64,000 bases of DNA from Rothia mucilaginosa (GTDB lineage: Bacteria > Actinomycetota > Actinomycetes > Actinomycetales > Micrococcaceae): positions 124,001 to 188,000 of the forward strand of contig NZ_AP014938.1 in NCBI RefSeq assembly GCF_001548235.1, given 5' to 3'. A program made the translations under genes and the position numbers. Shown in pieces: positions 26,299-34,053 of the stretch; within the stretch, counting starts at the first letter, position 1; each line of letters opens with the position of its first letter. The notes beneath the pieces are model-generated. The model saw nothing but the letters and a program-made list of their open reading frames with translations. It was not told where the DNA came from and did not search any database.

Positions 26299-28533
26299 CT
26301 AGCCGCGCATCGCGTCGGCGGGGCTCTTGCGGGACGCCACCCACGCCGGGTACGCCGAAGACACCAGGCCGGTGAGGGCGCCTACCCCCACGCCGAGCAC
26401 CACGAATCCCGGGGAGAGAACCGCCTGCCAGCCCTGCACGAGCGAAAGAATAATGGTCGCAATCATGCCGGAGCAGGCACCAATGGAACCGCCGAGCACA
26501 CCGAGCATGACGCCCTCCATGAGGAAGATGCGGGCAATCAGCCATTTACTCGATCCGATGGCGCGGCGCAACGCAATTTCTGCGGTGCGCGATTGCACGG
26601 ACAGGTACATGGCGGTTGCCGCCGAGAGGGAAGCGAGCACCAGCAGAATCCCGGAGAGCACACCCACGTACAGACCCAGGTCCGAGGCGATGGACGCGCG
26701 TAGGCTCTGCAGGTCGGAGGGGGTTTCCACGTTGATTTGGCTGGGTTCAGCGGGTTTGAGGGCCAGCGGAATGGCCTTGGCGACCGCCTTGCCGTAGCCT
26801 CGTTCGGTTTCGGCGATGTAGGTCACCTGGCCGCGTCCGGTGCGCTGAAGTGCACCCGGCGAGACAATGACCGAGTTCCTGAATTCGTAGCCGCTATTGC
26901 CGGGGTCGAAGAGGCCGATGACCGGCATCAGCTGACCGTCCACCCAGATGCTCACGCCGGGTGCCACCTGCGGCAGCCCACCGAGTTTAATGCCGTACTC
27001 GACGGTGGGTAGCTCGCCGGGCCTGGGCTCGGTTGTGGCGTTATCTGCCGCCTTATCTTCGGGAATAATGCCGAGGGCGCGGGCAGCAGAAACCGAAACG
27101 ATAGCGCCGGAGAGCTGCTCGGAGCGTTCACGGTCGGCAACGTTCTGATGGGTGAGGGTCGAGTTCATCTGTTCGAGCGCACGCAGGGTTTCGGGGTTCA
27201 TGCGGGCACCGATTTGCTCGAGCCGGGTCTTCGAGGTGGAGCTGAGGCTAATCGCCGTTTTGGGTTCGTCCTCGTAGGGGCTGAATCGGGTGATTCGCAC
27301 GTCGGCGGGTGCCACGCTACTGACGAATCCGGTGTTCTTCACGTAGTCCAGCGCGCTAATACGGTCGGCTACATTCTGCGCGGATTCGCCCTGCCGGTAG
27401 GTTCCGAGCACGTTCTGGTCATTGTCCCGGTCGCTGATGTAGAGCGTGGATTGTTCGGATCCGAGCAGGCGCTGGTTCACCTGGTAGCTGGCGGATTCGC
27501 TCATGCCGGAGGCGCTGATGAGTCCGCCCACGCCCAGTGCGAAGGACAGACCCAGTAGCAGGGTGCGTAGCGGTCGTGAGGTGAGCGCGGAAATTGCCTC
27601 GATGCTGTCGTCGGTGAGGAAGCTTCCGCGGCGATGCGTAGCGGGCTTCTCCCCCGGTGCGAGGCTGGCGGAGGCGTCTACCGGGGCACCTACCGTGGCT
27701 TCTGCCGGGGTGTCCGTTGCAGCCGGCACAGCCTCGGCAACCGGCACCGTAGCCAAGTCGGCGCGGCTCTGCTCGTGCAGCCGCCCATCCTCAATGCGGA
27801 TCACGCGGCGGGCGGCGGCGGCAACCTCCGGGTCGTGGGTAATCACCAGCACAGTACAGCCGGTCGCGTTAATGCGCTGAAGAATCTCAATGACCTTGGC
27901 GCTATTGTGGCTGTCCAGGTTGCCGGTCGGCTCGTCAGCAAGAATCAGCGGCGGACGCGTGGCGAGAGCACGAGCAATGGCACAGCGCTGCTTCTCGCCA
28001 CCGGAAAGGTAGCGGGTACGGATGCTGGCGCGGTCACTCAACCCCAGAAATTCTAGGGTTTCTTCGGTGCGTTGCAGGCGCTCGCTGTAGGGTACGCCCT
28101 GCACGCGCAGACCCATGGAGGCATTGGTCGTGCTGGTTTCGTCCAGCAGCATGTTTGAGGATTGGAAGATGAAGCCGAGGTGGTCTCGGCGCATTTCGTC
28201 GCGTTCTCTGTCGCTGAGTCCTTCCGTGTTTTTGCCGAAGAGGCTGTAGGTTCCGCTGGTGGGCGTGTCGAGCAGGCCAATGGCGTTGAGCAGGGTGGAT
28301 TTACCGGAGCCCGACGGACCAATAATGGCGAGGAATTCGCCGCGTTCGACCACCAGGTCGAGACGATCGAGGACGGGTCGTTCGCTCCCCTCGAAGATGC
28401 GGGTAATGCCGTGCATTTCGATAGCGGGCGCGGTACCGAGCCCGGCGGCAGGTGTAGCTGCGGACGCTACGTTGGGCGCAATTGTAGGCGCACGTCCTGG
28501 GCTTGTGTCTGGGGTTATCTTACGGCGGCTCAT
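26299..28533 (-). CDS. MacB-like ABC exporter, ATPase-permease fusion
   Basis: 744-aa protein. The N-terminal ATPase (about 38-260) has [21 protein letters not shown] and [10 protein letters not shown], the class found in MacB and LolD. The C-terminal FtsX/MacB-type permease has a membrane segment at about 320-345, a large extracytoplasmic domain (about 345-610) and three more segments at the end. Such mechanotransmitters push substrates (peptides, lipoproteins, antibiotics) outside the membrane rather than across it. Its ATG overlaps the stop of the adaptor gene by 4 bases, so the two are co-translated. The cydDC gene follows after 115 bases. Substrate is unknown. Confidence 0.93.
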   Translation of the reverse strand: MSRRKITPDTSPGRAPTIAPNVASAATPAAGLGTAPAIEMHGITRIFEGSERPVLDRLDLVVERGEFLAIIGPSGSGKSTLLNAIGLLDTPTSGTYSLFGKNTEGLSDRERDEMRRDHLGFIFQSSNMLLDETSTTNASMGLRVQGVPYSERLQRTEETLEFLGLSDRASIRTRYLSGGEKQRCAIARALATRPPLILADEPTGNLDSHNSAKVIEILQRINATGCTVLVITHDPEVAAAARRVIRIEDGRLHEQSRADLATVPVAEAVPAATDTPAEATVGAPVDASASLAPGEKPATHRRGSFLTDDSIEAISALTSRPLRTLLLGLSFALGVGGLISASGMSESASYQVNQRLLGSEQSTLYISDRDNDQNVLGTYRQGESAQNVADRISALDYVKNTGFVSSVAPADVRITRFSPYEDEPKTAISLSSTSKTRLEQIGARMNPETLRALEQMNSTLTHQNVADRERSEQLSGAIVSVSAARALGIIPEDKAADNATTEPRPGELPTVEYGIKLGGLPQVAPGVSIWVDGQLMPVIGLFDPGNSGYEFRNSVIVSPGALQRTGRGQVTYIAETERGYGKAVAKAIPLALKPAEPSQINVETPSDLQSLRASIASDLGLYVGVLSGILLVLASLSAATAMYLSVQSRTAEIALRRAIGSSKWLIARIFLMEGVMLGVLGGSIGACSGMIATIILSLVQGWQAVLSPGFVVLGVGVGALTGLVSSAYPAWVASRKSPADAMRG

Positions 28534-29657
28534 GAGACAAGCACCTTCTGTCCCGCGCTGAGGTTCGCGTTGATTGCGGCGTATCCGCCGGCGGTGCGCA
28601 GAACCTCAACGTTGACTCGTTCGGTGGCGGGCGCATCCTTGCTGGTCGAGGTGGAGCTTCCGCCCTTTTCAACGAGCACGTAGGTGCCCTGGGAGTCCTG
28701 GCGTACCGCGGTAGTCGGCACGGCGAGGGTGGTTGAGGTGTTGCCCTTACTGGTGATGGATGCGCTCTGCCCCGGAGTGAGCTTGCTCGGGTCGTCGGCG
28801 CTGAATCGCACGCTCTTTGCCGCACCCTTGGAGGGGTCGTTCTGCAGCTCACCAATGCTGGTGATGGTGCCCTCCACACTGCCGGTGGAGGTGCGCAGGC
28901 TAACGCGGTCGCCGACCTTGAGCTTGTTGGCGACGGCGAGTTCAACGCTGGATTCCACGTAGGGTTCGCTGGTTTCTACACTCGCGATGGGGTTGCCGTC
29001 GCTGATGAGCTGGCCGACCGCCGCAACTGCGGTGACGGTGTGGCTTCCGCCGGGCAGAATCGCGTAGTTGTTGCGGGCAATGCTGGTGACCCCTTCGCTG
29101 GGCACGCCGGTCAGGTGCGCGCGGTGCAGGCGCGTGACGGCGTCGAGGGTGTCTTCGGTGACGGTGCCGCTCTGAGCGGTGGCGTACCCGGCGGAGTTCA
29201 GTGCCTTCTGGAAGGCGAGCACGTCGTCGCCGTTATCGCCCAGGTTGAGGTCGCGGTACAGCGGTAGCGGCCCTTCCAGCACGAAGACGGGGTCGGCGCC
29301 AATAATGCCGATGAAGTCACCGGCCTTGAGCACGTTGCCGGGCTTCTGGTTCTGGTAGACGAGCACCGGTTCACCGTTGGTGCGCGCGCTAATCGGGGCG
29401 GTCTCTCCAGCCTTGGTGGTTCCGGCGATGGCGAGGCCCTCGCTGACGGTGCGTTCTTCGACCTTCGCCCAGACCGGGATCACGGTTTTCGCCTGCACGG
29501 CCGGGTCGGGGCCCGTGGCGGCGTAGCGGGTGCCCAGGTAGAAGGACAGCATGAGCGAACCGATGGCGAGAATAGCCAGCAGCAGGAGCACGCGGGGTCG
29601 GGCGATGCGCTCGCTAAAGCGGTGCCCGCTGTTTTGGTTTTTCGTGTGAGTGGTCAT
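28530..29657 (-). CDS. Membrane-fusion (adaptor) protein with peptidoglycan-binding-like domain
   Basis: 375-aa protein. One N-terminal membrane anchor (about 21-43) is followed by an adaptor barrel (SARTNGEPVLVYQNQKPG, LKAGDFIGIIG). A peptidoglycan-binding_1-like helical domain lies at about 130-180 (LNLGDNGDDVLAFQKALN, SGTVTEDTLDAVTRLH), then a second barrel (LKVGDRVSLRTSTG, LTPGQSASI). This is the actinobacterial variant of MacA/HlyD adaptors. It ends inside the start of the MacB-like gene, so it is the adaptor of that exporter, perhaps tethering it to the cell wall. The C-terminus ASLSAGQ-like strand completes the barrel. The ribosome site is GAAAGA. Confidence 0.9.
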   Translation of the reverse strand: MTTHTKNQNSGHRFSERIARPRVLLLLAILAIGSLMLSFYLGTRYAATGPDPAVQAKTVIPVWAKVEERTVSEGLAIAGTTKAGETAPISARTNGEPVLVYQNQKPGNVLKAGDFIGIIGADPVFVLEGPLPLYRDLNLGDNGDDVLAFQKALNSAGYATAQSGTVTEDTLDAVTRLHRAHLTGVPSEGVTSIARNNYAILPGGSHTVTAVAAVGQLISDGNPIASVETSEPYVESSVELAVANKLKVGDRVSLRTSTGSVEGTITSIGELQNDPSKGAAKSVRFSADDPSKLTPGQSASITSKGNTSTTLAVPTTAVRQDSQGTYVLVEKGGSSTSTSKDAPATERVNVEVLRTAGGYAAINANLSAGQKVLVS

Positions 29658-29737
29658 GGCGGTGTCTTTCTGAACTGTGTCAGCGCTGTCTATTTCTCTG
29701 CGCTATATTTCGTTGCGCTGTCTTTTAGCGCCCCGGT

Positions 29738-30670
29738 TTACTGGTGCTCCAGAACGTACTGCTTGAACTTCTCGTCACGCTCACGTTCTGCCTTGCGTTC
29801 CTGCTCAAGCTGCGCCTGGTACTTGCGGATGAGCGGCATCTGGTATTGTGCCTCCAGGTCGTAGAGCTGCTTGCTCATGCCGACCTGCTGGTTACATTCG
29901 GCCTGGATGGTGGCGATGCGAATTTCCTCTTCGGAGGCGGGCTCGTTGAAACCGCCGTTCTTGCTCAGCTGCTCAGCCAGCGGGGTTTCCTCGGCGACGG
30001 AGCCGGCCGAGCGAGGGGTGAGGCCGCGGTCTGAGACGCACTGCTTCCACTTCTCTTCGAGCTCGCGGTGTAGCGTGCTACCGTAAACGGCATTGCCCGC
30101 CTCGGTGGAGATACGAATGTACGTGGCCTGATCTTCCTTCTCGGGCCTCTTACCTTCGGGCACCGCGGCGTCCAGGGCCTCGCGGGCCTTGGGGTAGCAT
30201 TCGGTGCGAAGCTTGTCCTCGGGGCTCATGCTCTCCCCCGAGTTATAGGAGATGGGGGCGGCTGCGTTGTTGGGGTCTCGCTTCTGAGAACCGTACTTCT
30301 GGGCGTACTCGACGTTCCAGGGACCGTACTTTCGTCCCAAATCACCGCGGGGTGCGTTTTCAGAATAGGGAGCCTGGATGGTGTAGTTCTGCCCGTGTTC
30401 GGCAAAGCACTGCTTCATGGCAATCTGAAAGGCCGTGTATTCGTAGTGAGTGCGCTCGTAGTAGGTGTAATCGTCCAGGGGCATCTTCACGATGTCCTGC
30501 TCCGCGTCGAAGACGGCGTGGACGCTTTCGTCGCGTTCCAGCGGCGGGTTGAAGAGCGAGCATGCGCTCAGAGGCATGATGCCGACACAGAGCAGGGCAC
30601 CCGTGGCGAGCAGGCGGCGGCGCGTGCCGGTACGAGGGGCGGTTCCGGTGCGGCGGTTGAGAGATTTCAT
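29738..30670 (-). CDS. Lipoprotein of unknown function, first gene of the exporter module
   Basis: 310-aa secreted lipoprotein. A basic N-terminus with RRR (17-19) and a hydrophobic stretch end in LSAC37, a lipobox. The mature part is hydrophilic with three more cysteines (KQCFAEHG, RTECYP, KQCVSDRG, plus AECNQQ near the end) and a Glu/Lys/Arg-rich C-terminal helix likely to be coiled (about 265-310). I do not recognise a family. The gene lies 80 bases upstream of the adaptor gene on the same strand and is separated from cydB by a terminator, so it probably opens the exporter operon and may be its substrate-binding or cargo protein. AAAGGTGATC precedes the ATG. Confidence 0.85.
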   Translation of the reverse strand: MKSLNRRTGTAPRTGTRRRLLATGALLCVGIMPLSACSLFNPPLERDESVHAVFDAEQDIVKMPLDDYTYYERTHYEYTAFQIAMKQCFAEHGQNYTIQAPYSENAPRGDLGRKYGPWNVEYAQKYGSQKRDPNNAAAPISYNSGESMSPEDKLRTECYPKAREALDAAVPEGKRPEKEDQATYIRISTEAGNAVYGSTLHRELEEKWKQCVSDRGLTPRSAGSVAEETPLAEQLSKNGGFNEPASEEEIRIATIQAECNQQVGMSKQLYDLEAQYQMPLIRKYQAQLEQERKAERERDEKFKQYVLEHQ

Positions 30671-30742
30671 CGTTGATCACCTTTCATAAGAGTGAGTTGT
30701 TCACCACATTACACGTTCCGCTCCCTGTCGCGCTCGAATTTC

Positions 30743-30770
30743 GGGGGGGGGTGTGCATCAAAAATTTTTT
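30743..30770. promoter_or_regulatory. G9 homopolymer followed by A5T6, upstream of the exporter operon
   Basis: Plus-strand G9 at 30743-30751 and A5T6 at 30760-30770, roughly 73-100 bases before the lipoprotein start. A TTGATG at 30756-30761 (minus strand) adjoins the tract and might be a -35. Homopolymers of this length are prone to slippage. Confidence 0.4.
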
Positions 30771-30841
30771 CGCCCCTCCCACTTTCTGAGGGCCGACCTC
30801 CCTCCCGGCACAAAAATCTAGGCGCAGAAATCCGGGCATAG

Positions 30842-30881
30842 AAAAATCCCCCGAACTTCTCAGAAGAGAAATCCGGGGGAT
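30842..30881 (-). terminator. Terminator after cydB
   Basis: ATCCCCCG and CGGGGGAT with inner complementary CTTCT/AGAAG arms; TTTTTC follows on the minus strand. It separates cydAB from the lipoprotein operon. Confidence 0.88.
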
Positions 30882-30899
30882 CCTTCAATCAGCTACAGG

Positions 30900-31970
30900 C
30901 TACTTGGTCGGCAGTTCAGCCAGTTCGGTAGCGTCGTGAGCCTCGGGGATGTGATCCACGTGCAGACGCTTACGGAAGACCCAGTAGGTCCAAGCCTGGT
31001 AGACGAAGACGACCGGCAGACCAAGGCAGGTCACGAAGGTCATAACGCCCAGGGTGTACTCGGAGCTGGATGCGTTCGCAATGGTGAGCGAGTATGCCGG
31101 GTCCAGGGTGGAGGGCAGAACGTTCGGGTACATTGCGGTGAAGATTGCCAGCGCGCCGAATGCGAGGAACACGGACATACCAGCGAAAGCGCGACCCTCA
31201 CGGCCACCCTTTGCGGAGATCCAAGCAATCAGAACAGCAACCACAGCCAGGATGGTGCACAGCCAGGAGACGCCGTTACCGGTGGTGAAGTCCAGTGCCA
31301 GAACCCATGCAACGATCGGCAGCAGCAGGACGGGAGACCAGCGTACCAGGGTGTTGCGGGCACGGTCGCGGATATCACCGTCGGTCTTCAGGGCGATGAA
31401 GGCAAGACCCTGAACCAGAGCGAAGCCCACGAAGCCCAGGCCGCCGAGCAGAACCGGCAGGGAGACCCATGCGAAGGCGCCGCCGACGCGGTCACCATTG
31501 TCGTTGATGGGCAGACCCATGGAGGTCAGGCCCAGCAGAGCACCGACGAGCAACGCGATGAAGAAGGAAGAAACAGACAGAGCGATGTTCCAGTTACGGA
31601 TCCACTTCTCGTCGTTCTTCTTACCGCGGTATTCAATTGCGACCACGCGCAGAATCAGGAAGACCAGCGCGAGGGTCAGAGGAATGTACAGAGCCGAGAA
31701 GAGGGCTGCGTACCAGATGGGGAATGCTGCGAAGATAGCAGCACCGCCGGACACAATCCACACCTCGTTACCGTCCCAGACGGGGCCGATGATGTTCAGC
31801 AGCAGACGACGTTCCTTCTCGTTCTTAGTGAACTTGGAACCCATCAGCATACCGACGCCCAGGTCGAAGCCGTCAAGAATCAGGTACATGATGAGGAAGA
31901 CGCCAATGGCGACAAACCAGAGGGTGGGCAGGCCAGGCTGACCGGCAAAGATATTGAAATCAAAGTTCAT
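30900..31970 (-). CDS. cydB: Cytochrome bd oxidase subunit II
   Basis: 356-aa membrane protein with 8-9 hydrophobic helices. Signatures: LPTLWFVAIGVFLIMYLILDGFDLGVGML at the N-terminus, GPVWDGNEVWIVSGGAAIFAAFP, and LPVVFVYQAWTYWVFRKR at the end. It is paired with CydA to form the quinol oxidase that reduces oxygen to water at low oxygen without pumping protons. It starts 21 bases after the cydA stop with AAGGA as ribosome site. Length and motifs are normal. Confidence 0.97.
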   Translation of the reverse strand: MNFDFNIFAGQPGLPTLWFVAIGVFLIMYLILDGFDLGVGMLMGSKFTKNEKERRLLLNIIGPVWDGNEVWIVSGGAAIFAAFPIWYAALFSALYIPLTLALVFLILRVVAIEYRGKKNDEKWIRNWNIALSVSSFFIALLVGALLGLTSMGLPINDNGDRVGGAFAWVSLPVLLGGLGFVGFALVQGLAFIALKTDGDIRDRARNTLVRWSPVLLLPIVAWVLALDFTTGNGVSWLCTILAVVAVLIAWISAKGGREGRAFAGMSVFLAFGALAIFTAMYPNVLPSTLDPAYSLTIANASSSEYTLGVMTFVTCLGLPVVFVYQAWTYWVFRKRLHVDHIPEAHDATELAELPTK

Positions 31971-31991
31971 GGTGAATCAATCCTTACCCGC

Positions 31992-33563
31992 CTAGTAGGC
32001 GAACTCCAGCACATCGCGCTTGGACTTGTCGTTGGACTCGCCCTCGTGGTGCGACTGAACCAGCTCGGGCATTGCTGCCACAACACCGGCCTTGACGTAC
32101 TTAATGAGCAGGTAAACCTCAACCACCATCAGCACACCGTAGAGCAGGCCCAGGGTGAGCAGGGAGAAGAGGATTTCTTCACCGGAAACACCCGGGGAGA
32201 TAGCTGCTGCGGTGAACAGGTGAATCGAGGGATCACCCTGAAGGTTCGGAGCCACAACGAAGGGCTGGCGGCCCATTTCGGTGAAGATCCAGCCCAGTGC
32301 GATGCCAAAGAAGGGAGCCAGGATAGACCAGACAGCAACGTTCTTGAGCAGCTTGGACTCGGGGACGGTGCCTACGCCCTTCTTACGGGTTACCCACAGT
32401 GCGTAGAGGTAGAAGGGCAGTACGATTCCGCCGAGGCCCATCATGCCGCGGAAGCCCCAGTAGGAGACCTCAAGGGAGGGCAGGTAGTCAATCTTCTGAC
32501 CTGCACGCTCACCGTAGAGCGGGTTGTTGGGCAGGTTGGTGCCGAACTTAGCTTCGTACTCGGGCAGCAGGGTCTGGATGCCCTTCACCGGGGTGTCGAA
32601 GTTGTCGTGTGCCAGGAAGGACAGCACGCCGGGAACCTCGATGACGGGGGTGATCTTGTCACAGCTCTGAGCGCCGAGCTCACCGACGGTCAGAACGGAG
32701 AAGGAGGTGCCGTCGTGGCACGCAGCTTCTGCAGCAGCCATCTTCATGGGCTGCTCGTGGATCATCATCTGTGCCTGAATGTGACCGGACGCGCCGATAC
32801 CTGCGAAGGCGAGGAGGCCCACAACAGCGCCCAGGCGCAGGGACTTGAACCAAACCTGGAAGTCAGCCTTGTCGCGTGCGCCCTTGTCGGACTCACCAAC
32901 AACAACCTTGCCGTCAACGACCTTGTCGATGCCGTCCTTGCGGCGGCGCCACAGCTTGTACCATGCGATACCAACCAGGAAGCCACCAGCAACCTGGATA
33001 GCCGAGGTGATGACGTGCGAGAAGGTCACCCATGCGAGGGGGTTCAGCAGCACAGCGCCGATGTCGGTCATTCGGGGACGACCGTCAATCATTTCTGCGC
33101 CAACGGGGTGCTGCATCCAGGAGTTTGCAACCAGAATGAAGAATGCAGAAATCCAGGAGCCGAGAACTGCCATGAACAGCGAGAATGCGTGTACAGCAGG
33201 CTTGAGGCGGTCCCAACCGAAGATCCACAGACCCAGGAAGGTCGACTCAACGAAGAAGGCGAAGAGGCCTTCCATTGCCAGCGGAGCGCCGAAGACGTCG
33301 CCGACGAAGCGGGAGTATTCACTCCACGCCATGCCGAACTGGAATTCCTGAACCAGACCGGTGGCCACACCCATTGCGAAGTTAATGAGGTACAGCTTGC
33401 CCCAGAACTTCGTCATGCGCTTGTATTCGTCCTTCTTGGTACGAACGTAGCGAATGTACAGGTAGGTCACAACAAGGCCCAGACCCAGAGTCAGCGGAAC
33501 CATGAAGAAGTGGTAGACGGTGGTAATACCGAACTGCCACCTACCAAAATCAAGGGGATCCAT
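31992..33563 (-). CDS. cydA: Cytochrome bd oxidase subunit I
   Basis: 523-aa quinol-oxidising subunit carrying hemes b558, b595 and d. His18 in VYHFFMVPLTLGL is a heme ligand position. FGMAWSEYSRFVGDVFGAPLAMEGLFAFF contains the conserved Glu residues near heme b595 and d, and EMGRQPFVVAP is the GRQP motif. The region between helices VI and VII looks short, the usual actinobacterial short Q-loop. AAGGA precedes the ATG. cydAB form a two-gene operon ended by the hairpin at 30842; a CRP-like site lies about 420 bases upstream of the start codon. Confidence 0.97.
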   Translation of the reverse strand: MDPLDFGRWQFGITTVYHFFMVPLTLGLGLVVTYLYIRYVRTKKDEYKRMTKFWGKLYLINFAMGVATGLVQEFQFGMAWSEYSRFVGDVFGAPLAMEGLFAFFVESTFLGLWIFGWDRLKPAVHAFSLFMAVLGSWISAFFILVANSWMQHPVGAEMIDGRPRMTDIGAVLLNPLAWVTFSHVITSAIQVAGGFLVGIAWYKLWRRRKDGIDKVVDGKVVVGESDKGARDKADFQVWFKSLRLGAVVGLLAFAGIGASGHIQAQMMIHEQPMKMAAAEAACHDGTSFSVLTVGELGAQSCDKITPVIEVPGVLSFLAHDNFDTPVKGIQTLLPEYEAKFGTNLPNNPLYGERAGQKIDYLPSLEVSYWGFRGMMGLGGIVLPFYLYALWVTRKKGVGTVPESKLLKNVAVWSILAPFFGIALGWIFTEMGRQPFVVAPNLQGDPSIHLFTAAAISPGVSGEEILFSLLTLGLLYGVLMVVEVYLLIKYVKAGVVAAMPELVQSHHEGESNDKSKRDVLEFAY

Positions 33564-34053
33564 TGATAGGTCCTTACTATGTGTGTACTTAATGTGTGTT
33601 TGTGCCAGATTTCGGGTAGTCCACCATCGATGGAGGGCATACGAGAGTTACTGACACACTGTCTCTCATGCTTCTAAGGTACAGGGTTTTCCCGAGGAGC
33701 TGTGAGTACGCTGTGCATAGTATGGACGTTTATTGTTTGACGTTTCGCTAAAGGTACGTTGAACGTTATCCCCCGGCGTGCGGGTGGATTGAGGGGCGAA
33801 ACGCTGTGGCGCATTGCGGGGTTACGGGGTAGTTTCGGAACTACGGTGAAACTTTGCATTTTTATATTATTTCTGCAAAATTTTGGTGACAGATTCCCGG
33901 AATATGACAGGCGGTTCAAGTAGTGCTCAAAGCTTAAATTTGCCTAAATTATGCCGATTTTACTGAGATTTCCAAGAAATAGTGTGACTATTATCACGGA
34001 AAAATCATGGAATGTGACACGCCAAGCACCGCTCCCCCGCAAAGTGCCGCAAG
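33564..34053. other. 490-base non-coding region upstream of cydA
   Basis: This is the longest gap in the window and is AT-rich (especially 33840-34000). It holds a CRP/GlxR-like palindrome at 33983-33998, an inverted pair TTTGCA/TGCAAA at 33854-33880, and many T-runs. No ORF with a coding look is present. It probably carries the cydAB promoter with distal control sites, and the end of the parE transcript. Confidence 0.55.
33983..33998. promoter_or_regulatory. CRP/GlxR-like operator
   Basis: TGTGACTATTATCACG matches TGTGA-N6-TCACA in 9 of 10 fixed positions. Actinobacterial CRP-type regulators (Crp, GlxR) use this consensus and control bd-oxidase genes in relatives. Its distance from cydA, about 420 bases, is large, so the assignment to cydAB is inference. 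Confidence 0.5.

Noticed and set aside
30936..33566. An 876-codon plus-strand open frame opposite cydB and cydA
   Set aside because: Antisense shadow of the bd oxidase genes; acidic, Gln/Asn/His-rich translation with no hydrophobic core and no ribosome site.
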